Shown: positions 42,014 through 51,190 of the stretch, in pieces
How positions within the stretch are numbered: position 1 is the first letter of the stretch
How the letters are laid out: the number at the start of each line of letters is the position of its first letter
Source of the DNA: Holdemania sp. Marseille-P2844
GTDB lineage: Bacteria > Bacillota_I > Bacilli_A > Erysipelotrichales > Erysipelotrichaceae
Length of the DNA stretch: 64,000 nucleotides
NCBI RefSeq assembly: GCF_900120005.1
Contig: NZ_LT635451.1
Location: 539,848-603,847, forward strand
Direction of reading: 5' to 3'
Program-made: the position numbers and the translations under genes
Notes under the pieces: model-generated
Told to the model about the DNA's origin: nothing
Databases searched by the model: none
Seen by the model: only the letters and a program-made list of their open reading frames with translations

Positions 42014-44635
42014 TCAAAGTTTTGAGCGAATCAGCGCAAAGACTTCGTCCACTTTGGAACCATCCTTGCCGCCCGACTGCGCCATGTCCGGCCGGCCGCC
42101 GCCGTTGCCCTGGCTCATCTGGGCCGCCATTTTCACGAAATCTCCGGCTTTTATGCCCTTGGCGATCGCTTCCTTGCTGCAGGCGCAGACATAGGTGACC
42201 TTGCCTTCCGAAGGATTGGCTAAGAAGATGAAAGATTTTTCACACTTATTGCGCAGCGTTTCCGCCAGATTCTTCATCGCCTGTCCGTCAAGTCCGGAAA
42301 CCTCTTCCAGAATGATATTCAGACCGTTGACCGCTTCCGCATGATTGACCATGTCGTCTGCTTTTAAGACCATCATTTTCTGGTTCAGCTGCCCGATTTC
42401 TTTTTTCAGCGCCGCGTTTTCTTCCAGCACGCCCGCAACCTTTTCACTGACGCCGTTAAGGCTGTTCATCTTCAGCTGCGCGGCAATCGTTTTTAACACG
42501 TCCTGCTCGCTGACAAACTCCTGATAAGCCGCATAGCCAGTCTTGGCGGTGATCCGGCGAATGCCGGAGCCGATGCTTTCTTCGCTGACGATTTTGAACA
42601 CACCGATATCCTGCGTATTGTGGACATGCGTGCCGGCGCACAGTTCCTTGGAAACCTCGCCCATGGATACGACGCGGACTTCATCGCCGTATTTTTCATC
42701 AAACAGCGCGATCGCGCCGGAATGTTTGGCTTCTTCAATCGCCATGACTTCGGTATGGACCGGAAATTTCGCCATGACAAATTCGTTGACCAGCGCTTCG
42801 ACTTCCTTTAACTGCTGATCGCTGACCTTTTCAAAATGCGTGAAGTCGAACCGCGCGTAATCCTGGCAGACATAAGAGCCGGCCTGGGCGATGTGATTGC
42901 CGACGATCTTCTTCAGCGCGCTCTGCATCAGATGGACGCAGGAATGGTTGGCCATCGTGCGGATCCGGCGCTGGACGTCGACCTGCAGCTGCAGCTTCAT
43001 GCCTTCCTTCAGCACGCCGTCGACGACTTTCACATGATGCATAAACTGCTTGTGCGGCGCTTTCTTGACGTCGAGCACTTCGCAATCCGCTTCGTCGCAG
43101 CGCATCGTGCCGCCGTCGGCCACCTGTCCGCCGCTTTCGGCGTAGAAGCAGGAACGGTCGAGGATGACCTCGCCCTCGTCTTCCAGTATCGCGACGCGCA
43201 CGCCGTTTTTAAACAATCCGGTGATCGTTCCGGTATCGCTCATTGTTTCATAGCCCGTGAATTCAAACGGCGCCGTGAAATCCATCAGATCCGCCGACTG
43301 GCTGGCCATCGACTGCGCGTCTTCACGCGCGGCCCGGGCACGTTCACGCTGCTTCGCCATCTGCGCCTCAAAGCCTTCCTCGTCGATCGTATAACCGCGC
43401 TCGCCGGCGATTTCTTTCGTCAGCTCCAGCGGGAAGCCGTAGGTATCGTACAGCTTGAAGACGACCTCGCCGCTCAAGGTTTTCGCCGCTTCGGCTTTGG
43501 CCAGCTCCTCATTGAGCAGCTTTTCACCGTTGGCCAGCGTCGAGTGGAACGCTTCTTCCTCATTCTTAACCAGCTTGGCGACAAATTCCGACTTTTCTAA
43601 CAGATACGGATAAAAATCCTTCATGTTGTCGGCGACGACGTCGACCAGCTTGTACATAAACGCGCCGTTAATGCCTAATTTAATACCGTAGCGAACCGCC
43701 CGGCGCAGCACCCGGCGCAGCACGTAGCCGCGGCCCTCGTTGGAGAACATCGCGCCGTCGCTCAGCGCGAAGGTCACGGTGCGGATATGGTCGGCAATGA
43801 CGCGGTACGCCATTTTATATTCACCTTCATACGGATGCTTGGCGAGCTTTTCCGCCGCGCGGATGATCGGCAGGAACAGGTCGGTATCAAAGTTCGTTTC
43901 CCCTTCCTGGATGATCGAAACTAACCGTTCCAGTCCCATGCCGGTATCAATGTTCTTGTGCGGCAGCTCTTTATACAGCTTGCGGTCCGTTCCCGGCCGG
44001 CAGTCAAACTGACTGAACACGACGTTCCAGACTTCGATGTAGCGGTCGTTCTCCATTTCTTCAAAGAACAGCTTTTCGCCTAACCCCTCCGGGTCATACT
44101 TTTCGCCGCGGTCATAGAAAATCTCGCTGTCCGGTCCGCCCGGCCCTTCGCCGATCTCCCAGAAGTTATCTTCGGTTTTTAAGATATGGCTTGGATCGAC
44201 GCCGCACACCTCGGTCCAGATGCGGTAAGCTTCCTCATCGTCCGGATAGACAGTGACATACAGCTTGTTTTTGTCAAAGCCGATCCACTTTGGCGAGGTT
44301 AAAAATTCCCAGGCGAACGGGATCGCGTCCGCTTTGAAGTAATCGCCGATCGAGAAGTTGCCGAGCATCTCAAAGAACGTATGATGCCGGGCAGTCTTGC
44401 CAACGTTTTCGATATCGTTGGTGCGGATCGACTTCTGCGCGTTGGCGATCCGGTTGCAGGCCGGCTTCTCGCTGCCGTCGAAATATTTTTTCAGCGCCGC
44501 GACGCCCGCATTGATCCACAACAGCGTCGGATCGTTATGCGGGATCAGCGAAGCTCCCGGTTCAATCATGTGACCTTTGGATTGGAAGTAGTCCAGAAAC
44601 ATCTGGCGTACCTGGTTGCCTGTTAATTCTTTCAT
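42014..44635 (-). CDS. alaS: Alanyl-tRNA synthetase
   Basis: 873 residues from the ATG at 44635 (AGAAAGGAAG upstream). The aminoacylation domain starts QVRQMFLDYFQSKGH with LLWINAGVAALKKYFDG; the editing domain has NHSCVHLMQSAL (equivalent to the HxxxH metal site, here with Ser-Cys-Val between) and LCAGTHVHNTQDIG. The C-terminal DHHA1 domain contains GNGGGRPDMAQSGG. The gene is preceded by a T-box leader and followed by reoM. Confidence 0.97.
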   Translation of the reverse strand: MKELTGNQVRQMFLDYFQSKGHMIEPGASLIPHNDPTLLWINAGVAALKKYFDGSEKPACNRIANAQKSIRTNDIENVGKTARHHTFFEMLGNFSIGDYFKADAIPFAWEFLTSPKWIGFDKNKLYVTVYPDDEEAYRIWTEVCGVDPSHILKTEDNFWEIGEGPGGPDSEIFYDRGEKYDPEGLGEKLFFEEMENDRYIEVWNVVFSQFDCRPGTDRKLYKELPHKNIDTGMGLERLVSIIQEGETNFDTDLFLPIIRAAEKLAKHPYEGEYKMAYRVIADHIRTVTFALSDGAMFSNEGRGYVLRRVLRRAVRYGIKLGINGAFMYKLVDVVADNMKDFYPYLLEKSEFVAKLVKNEEEAFHSTLANGEKLLNEELAKAEAAKTLSGEVVFKLYDTYGFPLELTKEIAGERGYTIDEEGFEAQMAKQRERARAAREDAQSMASQSADLMDFTAPFEFTGYETMSDTGTITGLFKNGVRVAILEDEGEVILDRSCFYAESGGQVADGGTMRCDEADCEVLDVKKAPHKQFMHHVKVVDGVLKEGMKLQLQVDVQRRIRTMANHSCVHLMQSALKKIVGNHIAQAGSYVCQDYARFDFTHFEKVSDQQLKEVEALVNEFVMAKFPVHTEVMAIEEAKHSGAIALFDEKYGDEVRVVSMGEVSKELCAGTHVHNTQDIGVFKIVSEESIGSGIRRITAKTGYAAYQEFVSEQDVLKTIAAQLKMNSLNGVSEKVAGVLEENAALKKEIGQLNQKMMVLKADDMVNHAEAVNGLNIILEEVSGLDGQAMKNLAETLRNKCEKSFIFLANPSEGKVTYVCACSKEAIAKGIKAGDFVKMAAQMSQGNGGGRPDMAQSGGKDGSKVDEVFALIRSKL

Positions 44636-44659
44636 GTTTGTTTCTTCCTTTCTTTGTCT

Positions 44660-44901
44660 GATGCGTCTGCCAAAATAAAAAGCGCCCTGAAACTCCAGGA
44701 ACGCTTTACTCACGCGGTACCATCCTGATTCATTTCTTTTCTTCAAAAGAAATGCCCTCATTTCTCTTTAACGCAGAGCACACGTTGCTTTGGGCAAACT
44801 CGGAAGCGGCTTCGATCAGATTCCATGAAAACTTGCACCGCCGTTTTCTCTCTGCAATGGAACAGCCTGATCTACTCTTCTTCGTCATCGTTTTCAAAAC
44901 T
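44660..44901 (-). ncRNA. T-box leader of alaS
   Basis: The T-box core AATCAGGATGGTACCGCG lies at 44713-44730. A terminator hairpin follows at 44675-44705 (GCGTTCCTGG/TCAGGGCGC then T5). Stem I landmarks upstream are AGTAGATC, AGAGAG and GGTG. Aligning with the trpS leader of this window places the specifier at GCC (44808-44810), an alanine codon. Uncharged tRNA-Ala would pair there and with the T-box to prevent termination. Confidence 0.88.
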
Positions 44902-45939
44902 ATCGAAATTATACCACACTGTTTCCCACGTGCCAACTGTTTCCGTGCATTTTGCGAAAAGATAGCTGCGGTAGGCCAGCTGTACAATCGCGGCCAGGAT
45001 CGGCGCCAGAATGATCCCGATCATGCCGAAGAAACAACCCCCGGCCAATAGCGCGATCAGCGTATAAACCGGCCGCAGGTTCATGACCTTTTTGAAGATC
45101 AGCGGCTGCACCCAGTTGGCTTCAATCTGCTGGATCAGCCACAACAAGACACCCAATACCCACGGGATCTGACCGGTTGCGAAATATTGCGCAAGCAGGA
45201 TCACGATCTGACCGACCGTTGCGCCCAGATAGGGAATCAGATTGAACAGCGCAAGCATGATCGCGTAGAATACGGCGTTGGGTACGCTGAAGATCAACAA
45301 CAGCACCGACACGGTGATCATTAAAAACAACAAATCCAGCGCCAAGCCGCGCAGATAGTGGTAGACGACGCGCGAGCTGGTTTTGTAGAAAAGCAGCCAG
45401 TGCTGATAGGACGGAAGCCGTTTTTTGAGAATGCGCCCGAAGGCTTCCATGTCCAGCGCAATGAAATACGCACCTAAAAAGCTGACGCCGAAAAACGACA
45501 GCCGGTCGACGGCGCTGCGGGTCGCGCTCATCGCCGCCTCATAGCCGGCCGTGAATACGCCATGCCAATCCAGCTGCCCGGCCCAGTGAAAGAACTCGGT
45601 CGCCGCCAGCTGTTCTCTTAACCGGCCCGCTTCGCCCAGCAGCTGCGACCCCTGCTCCATCACTAACGGCACCATCATGCCGATGCCCAGAACCAACAGC
45701 CCGAGGAAACCGAAGTACACCAGCGAACAGCTGATCCCCCGGGGAAACGGCAGTTTCTCGACAAACGGCTCAAACAGAAACACGATCAGACAGGAGAACA
45801 ACAGCGGCGACAGCGCATGGAAGACGGCCATCAGCACAACATCCCAGCCTAACATTCTGAGCACGATCATCACGATCAGCACGCAGCCAAACAGCTGCAG
45901 CCAGCGTTTCCAATCCGTTCGTTCAAACAGGTCTTTCAT
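44872..45939 (-). CDS. AI-2E family transporter (YdiK/YueF type)
   Basis: 355 residues from the ATG at 45939. About eight membrane helices. The family core near 270-310 (NLIPYLGATVGQIVILLAQ) and the C-terminal FGMIGIILAPILAAIVQLAY are typical of this group, which includes permeases for autoinducers and Na+/H+ antiporters; no substrate can be named. The C-terminus is acidic (DSFENDDEEE). A frame start at 45957 (TTG) would fall in the preceding terminator hairpin. The gene end contains the alaS promoter. Confidence 0.85.
   Translation of the reverse strand: MKDLFERTDWKRWLQLFGCVLIVMIVLRMLGWDVVLMAVFHALSPLLFSCLIVFLFEPFVEKLPFPRGISCSLVYFGFLGLLVLGIGMMVPLVMEQGSQLLGEAGRLREQLAATEFFHWAGQLDWHGVFTAGYEAAMSATRSAVDRLSFFGVSFLGAYFIALDMEAFGRILKKRLPSYQHWLLFYKTSSRVVYHYLRGLALDLLFLMITVSVLLLIFSVPNAVFYAIMLALFNLIPYLGATVGQIVILLAQYFATGQIPWVLGVLLWLIQQIEANWVQPLIFKKVMNLRPVYTLIALLAGGCFFGMIGIILAPILAAIVQLAYRSYLFAKCTETVGTWETVWYNFDSFENDDEEE
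44908..44936 (-). promoter_or_regulatory. Promoter of the alaS T-box transcript
   Basis: TTGGCA (44931-44936), a 17-base spacer ending TGG, and perfect TATAAT (44908-44913) on the minus strand. It lies inside the last codons of the AI-2E family gene. Confidence 0.75.
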
Positions 45940-45942
45940 AAA

Positions 45943-45967
45943 AGAGAAACCCCGCAACGACGGGGTT
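45943..45967 (-). terminator. Hairpin between the 51-residue gene and AI-2E gene
   Basis: AACCCCG (45948-45954) pairs with CGGGGTT (45961-45967), with TCTCTTTT following on the minus strand. It overlaps the stop of the small gene and ends four bases before the next ATG, so it may act as a partial terminator or processing site. Confidence 0.6.
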
Positions 45968-46121
45968 AGTGTTCAAGATCCATCTGGTGCATTTTGCGGA
46001 TCAGCTTCTTTTTACATTTGCAGGCCTTGTAATAAGCGTCGTCGAGTTCATCTTCATTCGCAAACGCGACCACCATGCCGGCAGCCATACCGGCCATGAA
46101 ACCGAATAACCATTTTTTCAT
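45966..46121 (-). CDS. Small single-pass membrane protein (51 residues)
   Basis: 51 residues, too short for most gene callers. AAAAGGAGTGG is an excellent ribosome site nine bases before the ATG. The N-terminal helix is glycine-rich and hydrophobic (KKWLFGFMAGMAAGMVVAFA), followed by an acidic patch (NEDELDDAYY) and a basic tail with CKCKKKLIRK. Not recognised. It lies between recD2 and the AI-2E gene on the same strand. Confidence 0.65.
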   Translation of the reverse strand: MKKWLFGFMAGMAAGMVVAFANEDELDDAYYKACKCKKKLIRKMHQMDLEH

Positions 46122-46172
46122 ACGTTCCACTCCTTTTGGTGTTAGTATGTCCGCAAGCGGATAAACTTATGC

Positions 46173-48362
46173 TTAAAATTCCGGATTCAGCATCGCCGCG
46201 ATCCGCCGGGTAAGCGTCGTTGAGCGCAAATGATGTTCCTGGCTGGCAATCCCGCGGATCAACGCGTCCTTCTCGCCTAAGAGAACCAGTGATTTTTTAG
46301 CGCGGGTGACGCCGGTATAGATCAGCCGCCGCTGAAGCATGATCCCATAATCACGCACGACCGGCATGATGACGATCGGATATTCGCTGCCCTGGGATTT
46401 ATGCACGGAAATGCAGTAGGCGTGCGAAATGTTGAGCAGGTTATCCGAGGTGTATTCAACGAGAATTCCTTCGAAGTCGACGATCAGCCGGTTTTTGCCG
46501 GCTTCGTCCTCATTGGCGTAAACGATTTCCACGAGCATGCCGATATCGCCATTGTAGACGTCGTCATCCGGCTGGTTTTTTAATTGTAAAATTTTGTCGC
46601 CCTCGCGGAAGGTGCGGTAGCCCACCTTCCATTCACGCTTGCCCTTCTCCGGCGGATTCAGGCATTGCTGCAAAGCGGCGTTCAGCCGGTCGATCCCGGC
46701 CGGTCCGTTGTATTTGCTGGCCAGCACCTGAATGTCCTGAATATCGTAGCCCTTGTTGAGCGCCGACTGAACGACGTTGATGACCTGATCCTTGATCTCG
46801 TAAAGTCCGACCGGGAAAAACGCCACGTCGCCATGACAGTCCAGTTCCTCCGTCTGGCCCTGACGGATCTGATGCGCCAGCGTGATCACGTCGCTGCCCT
46901 CGCTCTGGCGGAAGATCCGTTCCAGCCGGACTAACGGAAACAGCTCGGAGGTGATTAAATCCTTCAAGACGCAGCCGCAGCGGACCGAAGGCAGCTGATC
47001 CTCGTCGCCGATGATGCACAGCTTCTTGACATGCACCGAGGCTTTGCACAGCGCCGCGAACAGCCAGCTGTCGACCATGGAAAATTCGTCGATGATCAAC
47101 AGATCGACGATCAGCGGATCCTGTTCCGTCTTGGTAAACGTATTCGATTCCAGATCCCAGCCCAACAAACTGTGGATCGTAAACGTATCGGTTTCCGTCA
47201 GCTCAGCCAGCCGTTTCGCTGCCCGTCCGGTCGGGGCGCAGCAGGCGATCCGCTGGTACGGATACAGTTTTTTAAACAACGCGGTCAACGCCCGCACAAC
47301 GGTTGTCTTGCCCGTTCCCGGGCCGCCGGTCAGGATCATCGCGTCATGTTCAAAAAACGTGTGGATCGCCTCCAGCTGCGCTTGATCGTAGGTGATCGCC
47401 AGCTTTTCCTGCAGCGCATCCAGCTCAAACTGCAGCGTTTCGGGATCGACCGGTTCCAGTTCTTCAAACGGAAACAGCGTCAGAAACTGCGCGATCTGGA
47501 CCTCCGCGTCATATTGATCGACATGATAGATCCGCCCTTCTTCTTCCACTAACCGTCTTTGTAAAAGCAGCGATTCCAGCAGTTCGTCAAAATCATAGGT
47601 CAGACCGGCGCACTGACGTTTCATCTGATGCGCCAGTCCTTCGCGGCTGACAAACGTATCGCCGCTCTGCATGTTCATCTGATCGACCAGCGCCACCATC
47701 GCCGCTTCCAGCCGGCGCGGATCCTCCAGCTCAAAGCCCAGCGACATCGCGACCTTGTCCGCCGTCGCAAACCCGATGCCGTCGACCTCATCGACCATCC
47801 GATACGGATTTTCCTGGATTTTCTCAACCGCTTCCTTACCGTAGATCCGCTCCAGCTTCATGACGTTGCGCATCCCCAGACCATGAGCGACAAAGAACTG
47901 GATCAGATTTTCCAGATCGTCGTCGCTTTCTTTTAACCCTTCCAGAATCGCTGTCCGGCGCTTGCTCGTCATTTTCGGCACGCTGTCCAGCACAGTTGGG
48001 TCGTTTTTAATCCGATGAATCGCGTCTTTACCAAGGGCCGCCACAATCGTTTCGGCATATTTTTTGCCGATGCCCTCAAATAACGGACCGGACAGAAAAC
48101 GAATCAGGGAATCCTCGTCGTCCGGCATGACGCGATGGAAGGTCTCAACCTGAAACTGCATTCCATAGCGGGGATGATCGACATAGCTGCCGCTTAACTC
48201 CATCAGCGCATCCTCGCTGAACACCGGCAGATACCCGGTGATCGTCACCTGCCGCTGCTGCAGATCATCAACGATAAAACGAGCGACAGTGTAGCCGTTG
48301 TCGTCGTTGCGGAAGACGATCTGCTTCAGTTTGCCGCGGATGACGTCGCGTTCCTCACTCAT
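46173..48362 (-). CDS. recD2: ATP-dependent DNA helicase RecD2
   Basis: 729 residues from the ATG at 48362, nine bases after AAAGGA. RecD2 is the stand-alone RecD-like 5'-3' helicase of Firmicutes and Deinococcus. The N-terminal OB-like and helix-hairpin-helix region (SGPLFEGIGKKYAETIV, GIGFATADKVA) precedes the SF1 helicase with Walker A ILTGGPGTGKTTVVRAL near 340, DEFSMVDSWL (Walker B), CIIGDEDQLPSV and the C-terminal SVHKSQGSEYPIVI, YTGVTRAKKSLVLLG. It follows the CPBP gene by 16 bases. Confidence 0.95.
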   Translation of the reverse strand: MSEERDVIRGKLKQIVFRNDDNGYTVARFIVDDLQQRQVTITGYLPVFSEDALMELSGSYVDHPRYGMQFQVETFHRVMPDDEDSLIRFLSGPLFEGIGKKYAETIVAALGKDAIHRIKNDPTVLDSVPKMTSKRRTAILEGLKESDDDLENLIQFFVAHGLGMRNVMKLERIYGKEAVEKIQENPYRMVDEVDGIGFATADKVAMSLGFELEDPRRLEAAMVALVDQMNMQSGDTFVSREGLAHQMKRQCAGLTYDFDELLESLLLQRRLVEEEGRIYHVDQYDAEVQIAQFLTLFPFEELEPVDPETLQFELDALQEKLAITYDQAQLEAIHTFFEHDAMILTGGPGTGKTTVVRALTALFKKLYPYQRIACCAPTGRAAKRLAELTETDTFTIHSLLGWDLESNTFTKTEQDPLIVDLLIIDEFSMVDSWLFAALCKASVHVKKLCIIGDEDQLPSVRCGCVLKDLITSELFPLVRLERIFRQSEGSDVITLAHQIRQGQTEELDCHGDVAFFPVGLYEIKDQVINVVQSALNKGYDIQDIQVLASKYNGPAGIDRLNAALQQCLNPPEKGKREWKVGYRTFREGDKILQLKNQPDDDVYNGDIGMLVEIVYANEDEAGKNRLIVDFEGILVEYTSDNLLNISHAYCISVHKSQGSEYPIVIMPVVRDYGIMLQRRLIYTGVTRAKKSLVLLGEKDALIRGIASQEHHLRSTTLTRRIAAMLNPEF

Positions 48363-48378
48363 TTCCCTCATTCCTTTC

Positions 48379-49077
48379 TCACAGCAGGATCAGCATCACG
48401 CTGATCAGATTGTTCAGCCCGTGCATCAGCAGCGGACTGACGATCGTCTGATTTTCTTCCTCGGCTGCGCACAACAGATAGCCCATCGTGCCGTAAACGA
48501 GGATAAAGATCCCGTCGCTGAAATTGCCGCTCAGCAACGACGTGAACACATGCAGAAGACCGAACAGAAACCCGCTGACCAGCGCGGCGGTGCGAAAGCT
48601 GCCCCGCTGGCGCAGCGGCGTAAAGACGGCCCCGCGGAAGACGGTTTCCTCGACGACCGGCGCAAACAGACAGGTGACCAGAATGATCTGCAGCGGCGAC
48701 TGGGTCAGCTGCTGGACGACGGTATCCTGATTCTGGCTGCTTGACAGCCCGGTGATCAGAATGATCGCCAGATTCATCCCATACATCACCAGCCACATCT
48801 GAACATAGCGCGTCAGCGTCGATTTGACAATCGCCCGCCGGTTTTGCCGAAAGCGCTCAAGGTGTTCCTTCAACAGCGGCCAGGCTGCGCCGACCGTCAC
48901 CGCGAAAACCAGGATATAGACCAGATTTTCCAGCATCCGGTCAAGATTGGGGATCTCTAAGGGTGCAAACAGCCGGAAAAGCACCCCGATCAACAGGGGA
49001 TAAAGAAACAGGTAGCCCGCGAAATAATTGAACAGGATGACCTGCACCCGGCGCTTTGACAGCATGACTCGGTTCAT
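48379..49077 (-). CDS. CPBP family intramembrane metalloprotease
   Basis: 232 residues with about seven membrane helices. The CPBP motifs are EETVFRGAVFTPLRQRGS (EExxxR) near 140, FLFGLLHVFTS (FxxxH) and HGLNNLISV at the C-terminus. Relatives include CAAX prenyl proteases and bacteriocin self-immunity proteins. It overlaps mnmA by four bases, so it is probably co-transcribed with mnmA and recD2; no bacteriocin gene is adjacent. Confidence 0.88.
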   Translation of the reverse strand: MNRVMLSKRRVQVILFNYFAGYLFLYPLLIGVLFRLFAPLEIPNLDRMLENLVYILVFAVTVGAAWPLLKEHLERFRQNRRAIVKSTLTRYVQMWLVMYGMNLAIILITGLSSSQNQDTVVQQLTQSPLQIILVTCLFAPVVEETVFRGAVFTPLRQRGSFRTAALVSGFLFGLLHVFTSLLSGNFSDGIFILVYGTMGYLLCAAEEENQTIVSPLLMHGLNNLISVMLILL

Positions 49078-50216
49078 GGTTCAAAGCTGCGGATCCGGTC
49101 CGTCAGCGATTGTCCGCGATGCCAGACTTCCTCGATCACGCCCCCGCCCAGGCACTGCTCGCCCAGATAGAAGACCGCCTGCTGCCCCGGGGTCACCGAA
49201 GCGACCTGTTGGGGATAGGTCAGTCTGACAGTCGTTTCATCGAGAAATTCCAACGTCACCGGATTATCCTTCTGACGATAGCGGAACTTCGCGCAGCAGG
49301 ACAGCGCGCCCTGCGGTTTTGTCCTGGCCAGCCAGTTGACGCCGCTGACCAGACAGGTATCGCTTAAGAGCCAGTCGTTGCTTTCGCCGCTGGCCACCAG
49401 CAGCTCGTTATGGACGACGTCCTTGCCGACGACAAACCACGGTCCGCCCTCACCGCCGATCCCCAAGCCTTTGCGCTGACCGATAGTGTAATACAGCACG
49501 CCCTCATGGTCGCCTAAGACGCGGCGGCTGATCACGTCGACGATCTTGCCGGATTTGGCCGGCAGGTAGTTCTTCAGAAATTCCCGAAAGTTGCGCTCGC
49601 CGATAAAACAGATTCCGGTCGAATCCTTTTTCTCCGCGATCGACAGCCGCAGTTCCTTCGCGATCCGCCGCACTTCCGGCTTTTCAATTTCGCCTAACGG
49701 AAACAACGTATGCCGCAGCGCATCGGACGCAACCTGGCAAAGGAAATAGCTCTGATCCTTATTCAGGTCGTGCGCCTTGTATAAACCGCTGAAGTCTGCT
49801 TCGTGCCGCACACGCGCATAATGGCCGGTCGCCAGCGTATCGAAGCCGCGGCTGCGGGCGAAATCGAGAAAGCTGGAAAACTTGATGTATTTGTTGCACA
49901 AAATATCGGGATTCGGCGTCCGCCCCTTCTTGTATTCCTGCAGGAAGTTAGAGAAAACGTTATCCCAATATTCCTTGACAAAATCCACGCGCAGCAGTTC
50001 TAATCCCAGACTGTCGGCGACGCTTTTAGCGTCCATCCAGTCCTTTTCCTGCGGGCATACGTCGTCGTCCGCATTCGGATTGCCTAAGAAATCATTGTTG
50101 GCCATTGAATCCCAGTTGCGCATGAACGCGCAGGTCACGTCCAGCCCCTGTTGTTTTAAAAGATACGCCGCGACGGCGGAATCAACGCCGCCGGACAAAC
50201 CGACTAAGATTTTCAT
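49074..50216 (-). CDS. mnmA: tRNA-specific 2-thiouridylase MnmA
   Basis: 380 residues from the second of two adjacent ATG codons (50216), seven bases after GGGAGG. MnmA adds sulfur to U34 of Lys, Glu and Gln tRNAs. The PP-loop ILVGLSGGVDSAVAAYLL is at the N-terminus. The catalytic cysteines lie in NPDILCNKYIKF and STGICFIGERNF. C-terminal beta domains follow (TIGQRKGLGIGG, PGQQAVFYLGEQCLGGG). Confidence 0.96.
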   Translation of the reverse strand: MKILVGLSGGVDSAVAAYLLKQQGLDVTCAFMRNWDSMANNDFLGNPNADDDVCPQEKDWMDAKSVADSLGLELLRVDFVKEYWDNVFSNFLQEYKKGRTPNPDILCNKYIKFSSFLDFARSRGFDTLATGHYARVRHEADFSGLYKAHDLNKDQSYFLCQVASDALRHTLFPLGEIEKPEVRRIAKELRLSIAEKKDSTGICFIGERNFREFLKNYLPAKSGKIVDVISRRVLGDHEGVLYYTIGQRKGLGIGGEGGPWFVVGKDVVHNELLVASGESNDWLLSDTCLVSGVNWLARTKPQGALSCCAKFRYRQKDNPVTLEFLDETTVRLTYPQQVASVTPGQQAVFYLGEQCLGGGVIEEVWHRGQSLTDRIRSFEP

Positions 50217-50251
50217 CATTCATCCTCCCTTTGTTTCTTTTGGATTTGAGG

Positions 50252-50279
50252 AAAAAAACAAGCATCCGCAGATGCTTGT
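50252..50279 (-). terminator. Terminator of spx
   Basis: ACAAGCATC (50258-50266) pairs perfectly with GATGCTTGT (50271-50279), and a T7 run follows on the minus strand. The spx stop codon abuts the stem. Confidence 0.85.
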
Positions 50280-50710
50280 CAGGCTTCTTCCCGGATCTTG
50301 CCGCAGCCGGCGTAATTCGGACAGCTGGCGTTGCAGGACAGCCGGGCCAGAGAGCGCAGCTGCTGCGGGACGAACGCGTCGATCTCCTCCTCGTCGTAGC
50401 CGACCTGGAAGTTCCGTTCATTCAGGATGATCGGCCGTTTCAGCACGGATGGATTTTCCTGGATGAAATGCACCAGCTCGCTGATCGTCATGTCGTCCAG
50501 GTCGATCGCGTTCTGCTGGATGATTTTTGAGCGCTTGGAGATGATATCCTCCGAGCCGTTTTCACTGCGCATCAACAAATGCCGGATCTCCGTTTCGTTG
50601 AGCAGCGTCGTAAAAATGTTCTTTTCTATATACGGCAGATTCCGCTCTTTCAGCCATTGTTTGACCTTTCGGCAGGAAGCACAGCCGGGTGAAGTATACA
50701 CTACGATCAT
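50279..50710 (-). CDS. spx: Spx/ArsC-like transcriptional regulator with Cys-rich tail
   Basis: 143 residues from the ATG at 50710, chosen because Spx proteins begin just before YTSPGCASCRK; the frame is open upstream and the ribosome site is poor. Spx binds the RNA polymerase alpha C-terminal domain and switches on thiol-stress genes. The redox CxxC is C10-x2-C13. The conserved RPIILNERNFQVGYDEEEI is present. Odd: the family usually ends near residue 131, but here the tail adds C126-x3-C130-x5-C136. It has its own promoter and terminator. Confidence 0.87.
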   Translation of the reverse strand: MIVVYTSPGCASCRKVKQWLKERNLPYIEKNIFTTLLNETEIRHLLMRSENGSEDIISKRSKIIQQNAIDLDDMTISELVHFIQENPSVLKRPIILNERNFQVGYDEEEIDAFVPQQLRSLARLSCNASCPNYAGCGKIREEA

Positions 50711-50788
50711 AAATTGCACCGCCATTTCTATTGCGCACAGCCGGGCTGAAATCAAGCTCAACGCCGTTGTGAGTTCTTTTGAGCTTTT

Positions 50789-50817
50789 ATCATACAATGA
50801 AACAGCCGGAAATTCAA
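50789..50817 (-). promoter_or_regulatory. Promoter of spx
   Basis: TTGAAT (50812-50817), 17-base spacer and TATGAT (50789-50794) on the minus strand, leaving a leader of about 70 bases. Confidence 0.65.
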
Positions 50818-50913
50818 TCCGGCCCTGCCGATTCTCGGATGAATTTCATGATTTTTTATGACCGTGCAGTTCGCTGCTGCGTCTCGGATTGACAAGATCC
50901 AGTCCGATCCGGC

Positions 50914-50942
50914 TTGCATGTTCGATCGGTTTGTGCTTAAAT
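50914..50942 (+). promoter_or_regulatory. Promoter of the trpS T-box transcript
   Basis: TTGCAT (50914-50919), a 17-base spacer ending in TGC and TTAAAT (50937-50942), an extended -10. It faces away from the spx promoter. Confidence 0.6.
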
Positions 50943-50959
50943 TAAGAAAAGCAACGAAG

Positions 50960-51180
50960 AAAAAGCAGTAGCGGGATTTTGTGACATCCAGAGAGATGAG
51001 GAACGGTGCGACTCATCCGCAGAAATCTTTCGTGAATTGGGTTTTTGGAGCCTTGGAAAGCGTCAGTTTTCCAACGGAACAGGCCGTTATCCTGCATGAG
51101 CGGTTTTTCAGGCGTCTGGAAAACAAGCTGGGTGGTACCACGCGGAAGCGTCCCGGTGATCGGGACGTTTTTATTTTAGG
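50960..51180 (+). ncRNA. T-box leader of trpS
   Basis: The core GGGTGGTACCACGCGG lies at 51130-51145, followed by the terminator CGTCCCG/CGGGACG (51149-51167) and T5. Stem I landmarks are AGTAGCGGG near 50970, AGAGAG at 50990 and GGTGCGA near 51005. The specifier is probably TGG at 51038-51040, the tryptophan codon. Uncharged tRNA-Trp would favour read-through into trpS. Confidence 0.9.
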
Positions 51181-51190
51181 AGGAGAAATG

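Noticed and set aside
42836-43600. 254-residue plus-strand frame
   Set aside because: Antisense to alaS; no recognisable domain.
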